Assembly: GCA_937897215.1 (NCBI GenBank)
Contig: CALCBQ010000151.1
Location: 1-12,180, forward strand
From: an uncultured Clostridia bacterium
GTDB taxonomy: Bacteria > Bacillota > Clostridia > Oscillospirales > Acutalibacteraceae
DNA length: 12,180 nt
Direction of reading: 5' to 3'
Below the pieces are notes generated by a model that saw only the letters and a list, made by a program, of their open reading frames with translations, did no database searches and was not told the origin of the DNA. Made by a program: the position numbers and the translations under genes. Below, in pieces: positions 5,715 through 12,135 of the stretch (its first letter is position 1; the number at the start of each line of letters is the position of its first letter).

Positions 5715-6740
5715 ATGAATTTTGAACTTTTGAAAGAAATGTGTTTGTTAAATGGCACATCAGGGGACGAAAAAACGGTTCGCGACTTCATAATTTCAAA
5801 GCTCCCTGAGGATTGCGATTATACAGTTGACCCATTAGGGAATCTTATTGTCAATAAAAAAGGCGAAACAGAGCCGAAAAGCAAAGTTGCACTTTTTGCA
5901 CATATGGACGAGGTTGGATTTATCGTAACTTATATTACAGATGAGGGCTTTGTGAATGTTGCAAGCGTGGGTGGAATTGACAACTCTGCGCTCTTTGGTA
6001 AAAAATTAACTATAAACGATTGCGTTGGTGTTGCAGGCGCAAAAGCAATTCACCAATGTAGTAGTGATGAGGCAAAGAAAATCCCTGAAATTACAGATGT
6101 TTCTGTTGATTTCGGCTTTGAAAGTCGTGAAGAAGCAGAAAAATATATTTCTCTTGGGGATTTTGGTTATTTCAAATCAGATTTTATTGAATTTGGTAAC
6201 CATATGATTAAGTCAAAAGCACTTGATGACCGTCTTGGTTGTGCAATTATGCTTGAACTTTTACAAGGAAAGTCAATAATTAACTACACCTGTGTTTTTA
6301 CAGTGCAAGAAGAAATCGGCACTCGTGGTGCTACTGTTTCTGCATACACAGTAAAGCCCGATTATGCGATTGTAATTGAAACAACAACTGCTTCAGATAT
6401 TCCTGACACACCTGAAAACAAAAAGGTTTGTAAGGTTGGCAAGGGTGCAGTGGTTTCATTTATGGACAGAGGCACAATCTACAACAAAGATTTATACAAA
6501 AATGCTCGCGAAATTGCAAATAAAAACGGTATTGCAAATCAGACCAAAACTGTTGTTGCAGGAGGAAACGACGCTTCTGCAATTCATAAAGCCGCAGGAG
6601 GAATTAAGACCGTTGCTGTGTCATTGCCTTGCAGATATATTCACTCTTCTGCATCTGTTGGCAGTAAAGCAGATATGGAAAACGTAAAAGCCCTTGCAAA
6701 AGCACTTTTAGAGGAGTTTGCTAATGGTCAAATCTGTTAA
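5715..6740 (+). CDS. M42 family metallo-aminopeptidase (second of tandem pair)
   Basis: This 341-residue second M42 peptidase starts four bases after the first one stops, with AGGGTG in the preceding gene as its ribosome binding site. The ligands are H63 and D65 (AHMDEVGF), D171 (LDDRLG), E199/E200 (VQEE), E222 (VIETTT) and H310 (RYIHSS). The fifth ligand is Glu where the first paralogue has Asp, and the PPHL segment of the regulatory domain is absent (KAIHQCSS in its place). The two neighbours are clearly homologous but strongly diverged in sequence, so this is not a recent duplication. Different substrate ranges, or mixed particles, are possible; both are inference. It overlaps the start of the acetyltransferase gene by 17 bases. 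Confidence 0.92.
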   Translation: MNFELLKEMCLLNGTSGDEKTVRDFIISKLPEDCDYTVDPLGNLIVNKKGETEPKSKVALFAHMDEVGFIVTYITDEGFVNVASVGGIDNSALFGKKLTINDCVGVAGAKAIHQCSSDEAKKIPEITDVSVDFGFESREEAEKYISLGDFGYFKSDFIEFGNHMIKSKALDDRLGCAIMLELLQGKSIINYTCVFTVQEEIGTRGATVSAYTVKPDYAIVIETTTASDIPDTPENKKVCKVGKGAVVSFMDRGTIYNKDLYKNAREIANKNGIANQTKTVVAGGNDASAIHKAAGGIKTVAVSLPCRYIHSSASVGSKADMENVKALAKALLEEFANGQIC

Positions 6741-7419
6741 TTTTCTTGATAAGTTAATTTTTAACTATTTGGGAAAAGAAAACACTGCAATACTTCTTTC
6801 ACAAACAGGATTTTTTATGGATTGCGAATTGAACGATGGTGTTTTGTGGGCGCAATATAACGATGAAAATCAAATTACGGCAATAATTTCAGGGGACAAT
6901 GAAAATCAGGTCGCTTTTGCAAGTGAAAATGCCGATTTTGAAGAACTTTCATTTGTAATAAACGGTACAGTTTTATCGTCGGACAAACTCCCTTACAAGC
7001 AAATAGACAAAAAATATCTAATGCATATTTCGTTGGAAAATATAACTGGTGAAAAGGGCATTAAATATACTCAATATAGTAAGATTGAAAAGCTAAACGA
7101 CAAACTCACACCTGAACACACCGTTGTTAAGAAGTTTTTACATCTTAAAGGCTGTTGCGAGGGTGCGGTAATTGAAAAAGGTTTACATACAATTAGTGGT
7201 GGATTTATCTCTTTCAATAAAGATTTAGCCTTTATCTCTGACATTTTTACAAAGGAAAAGTACAGAGGTCAGGGCTATGGAAAGGCGATAGTTAAAAAAT
7301 TACTAACGCTTTCTCCAAGAAAAGATGTTTATTTAATATCCAGAGATTACAATGTTAAATTTTATGAAAAACTCGGTTTTAAAGTCGTGAAAGACATATA
7401 CGAATATAAAACAAATTGA
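6724..7419 (+). CDS. GNAT-family N-acetyltransferase
   Basis: This 231-residue protein has a C-terminal GNAT domain that would transfer an acetyl group from acetyl-CoA to an amine. The acetyl-CoA pyrophosphate loop YRGQGYGKAIV is at 180-190, preceded by the beta strand FISDIFTKEK. The strand-helix pair VYLISRDYNVKFYEKLGFKVV (202-222) is the usual motif B end with the NVKFYEKLGF signature. The first 130 or so residues are not recognisable to me and could be a degenerate second GNAT half or a substrate-binding region. I chose ATG 6724 because AGAGGAG ends seven bases before it; the in-frame TTG at 6718 is too close. The gene begins inside the end of the second peptidase gene, so it is translationally coupled. 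The acceptor is unknown. Confidence 0.82.
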   Translation: MVKSVNFLDKLIFNYLGKENTAILLSQTGFFMDCELNDGVLWAQYNDENQITAIISGDNENQVAFASENADFEELSFVINGTVLSSDKLPYKQIDKKYLMHISLENITGEKGIKYTQYSKIEKLNDKLTPEHTVVKKFLHLKGCCEGAVIEKGLHTISGGFISFNKDLAFISDIFTKEKYRGQGYGKAIVKKLLTLSPRKDVYLISRDYNVKFYEKLGFKVVKDIYEYKTN

Positions 7420-7439
7420 ACATAAAAGGAAAAATTAAA

Positions 7440-8711
7440 ATGTTTTTTGAAATCAGCGACAGAATTAAAGAATTATCAAAGGTAGCGCTCGAAAAGGCAA
7501 GCCCTGTATTCAAGGGAATTGACGAGTTGACGGAATATAATCAGCAAAAGGTGCTTTCTGCTTTTATCAGAAATCGTGTTGATGAAACAGATTTTAACAA
7601 CTCAACAGGTTATGGCTATGGCGACAAGGGCAGAGAAAAACTTGATATGCTTACTGCAGATATTTTTGGTGCAGAAAGTGCCATAATCCGTGCAGGTGCG
7701 TTGGCAAGTGGTACTCATACTCTTGCAGTCTGTCTTTATGGTATTCTTCGTCCAAATGATGTTATGCTTTGTGTAAGTGGCACACCTTACGATACACTTC
7801 ACTCAACAATCGGTCTTGGTGGCAAGAATATGGGTGATGGTACTCTCGCAGATTTTGGTGTTCATTATCAACAAATAGATTTGACAGAAGATGACCAGCT
7901 TGATTACGATGCAATTGAGGAATGTGCAAAAGATAAAGCAGTCAGAATGGTTTACATTCAGCGTTCTCGTGGCTATTCTTTAAGACATACAATTTCTGTT
8001 GACGAAATCGAAAAAGTTTGTGAAATTGTGCACAGAGTCAATAAAAGAGCAGTTGTAATGGTTGATAACTGCTACGGCGAGTTTACCGAGAAAAAAGAGC
8101 CAACAGAGGTTGGTGCAGACTTAATGGCAGGCTCACTTATTAAAAATGCAGGTGGTGGAATTGCTGCTTGTGGTGGCTATATTGCAGGTAGAAAAGACTT
8201 GGTTGAGCTTTGTGGTTATCGTCTTACTACCCCTGGTTTAGGCACAGAGGTTGGTGCAACACTTGGGCAAAACAGAAGCGTATTTATGGGGCTTTTCAAT
8301 GCTCCGCATGTTGTTGGCGAGGCACTTAAAACTGCAGTTTTTGCTGCGTCTGTTTATACAGAACTCGGATTTAAGGTAACTCCTACCGTAGAAGAAACTC
8401 GCCACGATATTATTCAAGCAATTTGCTTAGAGAATGCGGAAAATCTTGTTGCGTTTTGTCAAGGACTTCAAAAGGGCGCACCGGTTGACTCTTACGTAAC
8501 TCCTGAGCCTTGGGATATGCCTGGCTATGATAATCAAGTTATTATGTCAGCAGGTGCATTCACAAACGGCTCATCAATTGAGCTTTCTGCAGACGCTCCA
8601 CTTCGTGAGCCTTATGCAGTATGGATGCAAGGCGGACTTAACTTCCATAGTGGTAAAATCGGCGTAATGCTAGCAACAGAAGAGCTTTTGAAAAGAGGTC
8701 TTATAAAATGA
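7440..8711 (+). CDS. PLP-dependent methionine gamma-lyase family protein (PF06838, 'aluminium resistance')
   Basis: This 423-residue fold-type I PLP enzyme belongs to the family named Met_gamma_lyase or aluminium resistance protein, relatives of B. subtilis YnbB. The probable PLP lysine is K235 in GSLIKNAGGG. D209 in VDNCYGEF should contact the pyridine nitrogen, and SGTPYDTLHSTIG (113-125) would hold the phosphate region. The characteristic GYGYGDKGREKLD segment (57-69) is intact, as is the C-terminal GGLNFHSGKIG. I use ATG 7440, nine bases after AAAGGA, rather than the in-frame TTG at 7416 that overlaps the acetyltransferase stop. The name reflects homology: neither lyase activity nor metal resistance is settled for the family. 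Its stop codon overlaps the next ATG (ATGA). Confidence 0.9.
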   Translation: MFFEISDRIKELSKVALEKASPVFKGIDELTEYNQQKVLSAFIRNRVDETDFNNSTGYGYGDKGREKLDMLTADIFGAESAIIRAGALASGTHTLAVCLYGILRPNDVMLCVSGTPYDTLHSTIGLGGKNMGDGTLADFGVHYQQIDLTEDDQLDYDAIEECAKDKAVRMVYIQRSRGYSLRHTISVDEIEKVCEIVHRVNKRAVVMVDNCYGEFTEKKEPTEVGADLMAGSLIKNAGGGIAACGGYIAGRKDLVELCGYRLTTPGLGTEVGATLGQNRSVFMGLFNAPHVVGEALKTAVFAASVYTELGFKVTPTVEETRHDIIQAICLENAENLVAFCQGLQKGAPVDSYVTPEPWDMPGYDNQVIMSAGAFTNGSSIELSADAPLREPYAVWMQGGLNFHSGKIGVMLATEELLKRGLIK

Positions 8712-10231
8712 AATTGATGCATCTTAAAAGTGGTACTGATGTGCGTGGTGTTGCAGTTGCAACAGAGAAATACCCTGAAATTCAGTTGACAGATGATGTT
8801 GTAAAATACATTTCAAAAGCGTTTATTAAGTTTTTAAGTGAAAAAACAAGTAAAAAATATAGTGATTTACTTGTATCTGTTGGCCACGATTCAAGAATTT
8901 CTGCAGACAGAATAAGAACAGCAGTAATTGACGCAGTCAGCGAGATGGGGGTCAATATCTTAAATTGCTCATACTGTTCAACTCCTGCTATGTTTATGAC
9001 AACTGTTACAAGAGAATGCGACGGCGCGATTCAGATTACAGCGAGTCATCATCCTTTTGACAGAAACGGTCTTAAATTTTTTACTCGCGTCGGCGGACTT
9101 TCAGGGGACGAACTTAAATCAATTCTTGCAGATGCAGAAAATGAGCCAAAAGATAAAGCAGGGAAAAACGGCACTATTACAGAAATTGATTACATTTCCG
9201 AATATGCCGAGATTCTTCGTAATATGATTAAAAAAGGCGTGAATGCCGAAGACTATGAGCATCCGTTAAAAGATTTCAAAATCGCAGTTGATGCAGGTAA
9301 TGGTGTTGGTGGATTTTACGCTACACAAGTTTTAGCACCTCTTGGTGCAGATGTTAGCGCCAGTCAGTTTTTAGAGCCAGATGGAATGTTCCCTAATCAT
9401 ATTCCAAATCCTGAAAATAAAGTTGCTATGGAGTATATCCGTAACGCTACAATCAATAATAATTGTGATTTAGGTGTGATTTTTGATACTGATGTTGACC
9501 GTGCATCTTGTGTTGACGAAAAAGGCGATGAAATTAACCGAAATTCAATAGTAGCATTAGCATCAGTAATCGCACTTGAAAATAACGAGGGTGGCAGTAT
9601 TGTAACTGACTCCGTTACAAGTGATGGTCTTCGCGAATTTATTGAAGATATATTAGGTGGCAAGCACATTCGCTTTAAGCGTGGCTATAAAAATGTTATT
9701 GACGAGGCAATTCGTCGCACAAATCTTGGCGAGAATACTCCTCTTGCTATTGAAACATCTGGTCATGCTGCGTTCAAAGAAAATTATTACCTTGATGATG
9801 GCGCATATCTTATTACTAAAATCATTATTAAAGCGGCTGTGCTTCGTAAAGAGGGCAAGAAGATTGGAGACTGCATAAAAGCTCTTAAAAAACCTCGTGA
9901 AGAAAAAGAGTTGCGCTTTAATATTACAGCTGATAATTTCCGTGAAATCGGCGAAAAACTTATTGAAGAAATCAAGGCTGTTGCAGAAAAAGATGCAGAT
10001 ATGATTTTAGCACCTGATAATTACGAGGGTGTGCGTGTGTCTTTTGCAGACGAGAATAAAAAAGGCTGGTTTTTACTTCGTCTTTCTGTTCACGACCCTG
10101 TTATGCCTTTCAACACTGAAAGTGATACGGAGGGTGGATGCGTAGAAATTTGCAAAGTATTCTATGATTTAGTGAAAAATGTAAAGGATATTGACTTTAC
10201 ACCTATTAAAGATTTCATAAAATTGCAATAA
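8708..10231 (+). CDS. Phosphoglucomutase/phosphomannomutase family enzyme
   Basis: This 507-residue cytoplasmic alpha-D-phosphohexomutase would interconvert hexose 1-phosphate and 6-phosphate through a phosphoserine. The four domain loops are visible: phosphoserine loop TASHHPFDRNG (S113), metal loop DTDVDR (D260, D262, D264), sugar loop ETSGH (349-353) and the C-terminal phosphate-binding loop RLSVHDP (458-464). GTDVRG at 9-14 is the usual N-terminal motif. The serine loop has SHHP instead of SHNP, and the phosphate loop lacks the RxSGTEP form. Both variants fit a distinct bacterial/plant subgroup rather than classical Pgm, GlmM or ManB. The start overlaps the previous stop as ATGA, with AGAGGT eight bases upstream. 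As the last gene of the cluster it could feed glucose-1-P/glucose-6-P exchange after galactose use, but substrate choice is not readable from sequence. Confidence 0.9.
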   Translation: MKLMHLKSGTDVRGVAVATEKYPEIQLTDDVVKYISKAFIKFLSEKTSKKYSDLLVSVGHDSRISADRIRTAVIDAVSEMGVNILNCSYCSTPAMFMTTVTRECDGAIQITASHHPFDRNGLKFFTRVGGLSGDELKSILADAENEPKDKAGKNGTITEIDYISEYAEILRNMIKKGVNAEDYEHPLKDFKIAVDAGNGVGGFYATQVLAPLGADVSASQFLEPDGMFPNHIPNPENKVAMEYIRNATINNNCDLGVIFDTDVDRASCVDEKGDEINRNSIVALASVIALENNEGGSIVTDSVTSDGLREFIEDILGGKHIRFKRGYKNVIDEAIRRTNLGENTPLAIETSGHAAFKENYYLDDGAYLITKIIIKAAVLRKEGKKIGDCIKALKKPREEKELRFNITADNFREIGEKLIEEIKAVAEKDADMILAPDNYEGVRVSFADENKKGWFLLRLSVHDPVMPFNTESDTEGGCVEICKVFYDLVKNVKDIDFTPIKDFIKLQ

Positions 10232-10236
10232 AATTG

Positions 10237-10252
10237 TTGACAAAAGCGTCAA
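10237..10252. promoter_or_regulatory. TTGAC-N6-GTCAA inverted repeat over the -35 (candidate operator)
   Basis: TTGAC (10237-10241) and GTCAA (10248-10252) are exact complements separated by AAAAGC. The left arm is the -35 box itself. A regulator of fatty-acid synthesis could bind here, but the sequence does not match the FapR box, and the six-base spacing differs from the TTTGA-N3-TCAAA FabT site as I know it. It may be coincidence, since one arm is dictated by the promoter. Confidence 0.3.
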
Positions 10253-10265
10253 AAAATTTTAGTAT
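10237..10265 (+). promoter_or_regulatory. Sigma-A-type promoter of the acyl carrier protein gene
   Basis: A consensus -35 TTGACA (10237-10242) and TAGTAT (10260-10265) have a 17-base spacer, beginning only five bases after the mutase stop codon. Transcription would start near 10272 and give a leader of about 30 bases. This marks the acyl carrier protein as separately expressed from the upstream cluster, although no terminator is visible between them and readthrough is likely. Confidence 0.7.
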
Positions 10266-10286
10266 ATATGGTGTAAATATTTTTGC

Positions 10287-10294
10287 AGGAGGTG
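10287..10294 (+). promoter_or_regulatory. Consensus ribosome binding site deciding the ACP start
   Basis: AGGAGGTG is a full complement to the 16S rRNA tail. Two ATGs follow. The one at 10297 is only two bases away and runs into TGA after four codons. The one at 10301 has a spacing of six and opens the acyl carrier protein. The second is therefore the true start. Confidence 0.85.
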
Positions 10295-10300
10295 TTATGA

Positions 10301-10525
10301 ATGGTATTTGAAAAAGTTCGTGAAATTATTTGCAACCAGCTCGAATTAGAAGAAGATGTTGTAACTATGGACGCTATTCTTCTCGAGGACCTTGGTGCAG
10401 ACAGCATTGATTTAGCTGACCTTGTAATGACTTTCGAAGATGAGTTTGATTTAGAAATCTCTGACGAAGCTCTTGAAAATATTAAAACTGTTTCCGATAT
10501 TGTTAAATTTATCGAAGAACACTAA
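10301..10525 (+). CDS. acpP: Acyl carrier protein
   Basis: This 74-residue acidic four-helix carrier protein holds growing acyl chains on a 4'-phosphopantetheine arm. The modification site is S35 in DLGADSIDLADLVMTFEDEF (30-49), matching the LGADSLD consensus with Ile in place of Leu after Ser. Helix II (36-50) and helix III (VSDIVKFI region) are intact, and the length is normal. It stands alone with its own promoter and a consensus ribosome binding site. No fab genes are in the window, so it may be the housekeeping fatty-acid ACP or a second ACP for a dedicated acyl pathway; the strong expression signals favour the housekeeping role. A compact terminator follows 31 bases after its stop. Confidence 0.93.
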   Translation: MVFEKVREIICNQLELEEDVVTMDAILLEDLGADSIDLADLVMTFEDEFDLEISDEALENIKTVSDIVKFIEEH

Positions 10526-10553
10526 TTGATTATTAATTTTATTTGATTATAAA
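10526..10553 (+). promoter_or_regulatory. Possible promoter for proS
   Basis: TTGATT (10526-10531), directly after the acyl carrier protein stop, and TATAAA (10548-10553) are 16 bases apart. Transcription would begin around 10560, right at the foot of the hairpin at 10557-10575. The match is only moderate and the region is AT-rich. It is proposed because proS otherwise lacks a promoter downstream of the terminator. Confidence 0.35.
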
Positions 10554-10556
10554 CTG

Positions 10557-10583
10557 CAGGGACGGCTCGTCCCTGTAATTTTT
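10557..10583 (+). terminator. Rho-independent terminator after acpP
   Basis: CAGGGACG (10557-10564) and CGTCCCTG (10568-10575) form a perfect 8-pair GC-rich stem with a three-base loop GCT, followed by TAATTTTT. The stem ends only about 12 bases before the proS ribosome binding site (AAGGAAG, 10588-10594), so it could also shape the 5' leader of a proS transcript. The U-run is interrupted, so termination may be partial. Confidence 0.7.
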
Positions 10584-10602
10584 AGATAAGGAAGAATTGA
10601 AA

Positions 10603-12039
10603 ATGGCTGAACAAAAAAAGATGGTTGAGGAAATTACCTCAATGGACGTGGATTTTGCCAAATGGTATACCGACGTTGTTAAAAAAGCAGAATTGGTTGA
10701 ATATACAAGCGTAAAGGGCTGTATGGTTATTCGACCTTACGGTTATGCTATTTGGGAAAATATTCAGAAAACACTTGACGGAATGTTCAAAGAAACAGGG
10801 CACGAAAACGTTTGTATGCCTATGTTTATTCCTGAAAGTCTCTTAAATAAAGAAAAGGACCACGTTGAAGGTTTTGCACCTGAAGTTGCTTGGGTAACTC
10901 ACGGTGGTAGTGAAAAACTTGAAGAACGTCTTTGTGTTCGACCTACTTCTGAAACACTTTTCTGCGAACACTACGCAAATATTATTCAGTCTTACCGCGA
11001 CTTGCCAAAACTCTATAATCAGTGGGTTTCAGTTGTTCGTTGGGAAAAGACAACAAGACCATTTCTTCGTACTCGTGAATTCTTATGGCAAGAAGGTCAT
11101 ACAATTCACGCTACTGCAGAGGAAGCACAGGAAGAAACAATCAGAATGCTTAATGTTTATGCTGACTTCTGTGAAAACTACCTTGCAATGCCTGTTGTTA
11201 AAGGCGTAAAAACTGCAAAAGAACGCTTTGCAGGTGCAGAAGATACATACACAATCGAAGCACTTATGCACGACGGTAAAGCATTACAGTCTGCAACAAG
11301 CCACTATTTTGGCGACGGTTTTGCAAAAGCATTTGAAATTCAGTTCCAAGATAAAGACAACAAATTAAAACATCCATTCCAGACATCATGGGGTTGCACA
11401 ACTCGTCTTATCGGTGCAATTATTATGACTCACGGAGATGATAACGGTCTTGTTTTACCACCTAAAATCGCACCAATTCAGGTTGTTGTTGTTCCTGTTG
11501 CATCTCATAAGCCAGGTGTTAAAGAAAAGGCAACTGAAGTTTATGAAAACCTTAAGAAAGTTTGCCGTGCAAAGATTGATTTAAGCGACAATTCTCCAGG
11601 TTGGAAATATGCTGAATACGAAATGAAGGGTGTTCCACTTCGTCTTGAATTAGGCCCACGCGACATTGAAAACAATCAGTGTGTTATTGTTCGTCGTGAT
11701 ACAAGAGAGAAGTATTTTGTATCTCTTGACGAGCTCGAAACAAAGATTCCTGAACTTATTCAATTAGTTCACGATGGTCTTTATAATGCAGCACTTGAGC
11801 GTAGAAATGAAATGACTTATGTTGCAAACAATATGGACGAAATGATTGATATTGCTGAGAATAAACCTGGCTTTATTAAGGCTATGTGGTGTGGCGACCG
11901 TGAATGTGAAGATGCTCTTAAAGAGCAGGCAGGCGTTTCATCACGTTGTATTCCATTCGTTCAGGAAAAAATTGGTGGCACTTGTGTTTGCTGTGGCAAA
12001 CCTGCTGACAAAATGCTCTATTGGGGCAAAGCGTATTAA
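10603..12039 (+). CDS. proS: Prolyl-tRNA synthetase, archaeal/eukaryote type
   Basis: This 478-residue class IIa aminoacyl-tRNA synthetase charges tRNA-Pro with proline in the cytoplasm. It is the short archaeal/eukaryote-like form without the editing insertion of the classical bacterial enzyme. Class II motif 2 appears as the VRWEKTTRPFLRTREFLWQEGHT region (145-167), preceded by the proline-site segment RPTSE (113-117). Motif 3 lies at WGCTTRLIGAIIMTHGDDNG (263-282). The anticodon-binding domain starts near 290 (PIQVVVVPV). The C-terminal domain has a four-Cys zinc site candidate (C430, C435, C461, C464) and ends in Tyr, as usual for this group. ATG 10603 is chosen because AAGGAAG lies eight bases upstream; the in-frame TTG at 10597 is only two bases from it. 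There is no T-box leader in the 77-base upstream gap. The stop codon is built from the start of a dispersed repeat. Confidence 0.96.
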   Translation: MAEQKKMVEEITSMDVDFAKWYTDVVKKAELVEYTSVKGCMVIRPYGYAIWENIQKTLDGMFKETGHENVCMPMFIPESLLNKEKDHVEGFAPEVAWVTHGGSEKLEERLCVRPTSETLFCEHYANIIQSYRDLPKLYNQWVSVVRWEKTTRPFLRTREFLWQEGHTIHATAEEAQEETIRMLNVYADFCENYLAMPVVKGVKTAKERFAGAEDTYTIEALMHDGKALQSATSHYFGDGFAKAFEIQFQDKDNKLKHPFQTSWGCTTRLIGAIIMTHGDDNGLVLPPKIAPIQVVVVPVASHKPGVKEKATEVYENLKKVCRAKIDLSDNSPGWKYAEYEMKGVPLRLELGPRDIENNQCVIVRRDTREKYFVSLDELETKIPELIQLVHDGLYNAALERRNEMTYVANNMDEMIDIAENKPGFIKAMWCGDRECEDALKEQAGVSSRCIPFVQEKIGGTCVCCGKPADKMLYWGKAY

Positions 12040-12055
12040 TTCGTAATGCGTAATT
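12038..12055 (+). repeat. AATTCGTAATGCGTAATT short repeat (right copy)
   Basis: This 18-mer contains CGTAAT units in tandem and is the exact reverse complement of 32-49. It begins inside the proS stop codon (TAA at 12037-12039), so the repeat supplies the gene's end. It is probably a small dispersed intergenic repeat. Confidence 0.65.
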
Positions 12056-12071
12056 AACTTTTAAATATTGT

Positions 12072-12099
12072 ACGGTGGGGGCTTGCTCCCACCGTTTTT
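12072..12099 (+). terminator. Rho-independent terminator of proS
   Basis: ACGGTGGG (12072-12079) pairs perfectly with CCCACCGT (12088-12095). The stem extends by a G-U and a G-C pair to a four-base loop CTTG, and is followed by TTTTC. This is a strong intrinsic terminator 32 bases after the proS stop codon. Confidence 0.88.
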
Positions 12100-12110
12100 C
12101 TTTATTCAAT

Positions 12111-12124
12111 AAATTATAGTTTGT
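12111..12124 (+). repeat. 14-base repeat AAATTATAGTTTGT (right copy)
   Basis: This sequence is identical to the minus-strand sequence at 57-70. It lies between the proS terminator and the edge copy of the CTCCCTC-type repeat, so the three repeat modules seen at the left end recur at this end in inverted orientation. Confidence 0.5.
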
Positions 12125-12135
12125 TGGGCTCTTTG

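Noticed and set aside
7416..7439. TTG start for the PF06838 protein overlapping the acetyltransferase stop
   Set aside because: The AAAGGA site lies downstream of the TTG and is correctly spaced for the ATG at 7440; the extra residues are not family-like.
3193..10231. Complete Leloir galactose operon or sugar-utilisation locus
   Set aside because: A galactokinase homologue and a phosphohexomutase are present, but galT, galE, transporters and glycosidases are missing, and a repeat separates the two genes' transcription units.
4718..10231. Defence or secondary-metabolite system
   Set aside because: All five genes belong to widespread metabolic families with intact catalytic motifs, and nothing indicates nucleases, NTPases, synthetases or immunity components.
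10297..10311. Four-codon reading frame (ATG AAT GGT ATT TGA) just before acpP
   Set aside because: The ribosome binding site is only two bases from this ATG; the ATG four bases on has ideal spacing. A leader peptide is unlikely.
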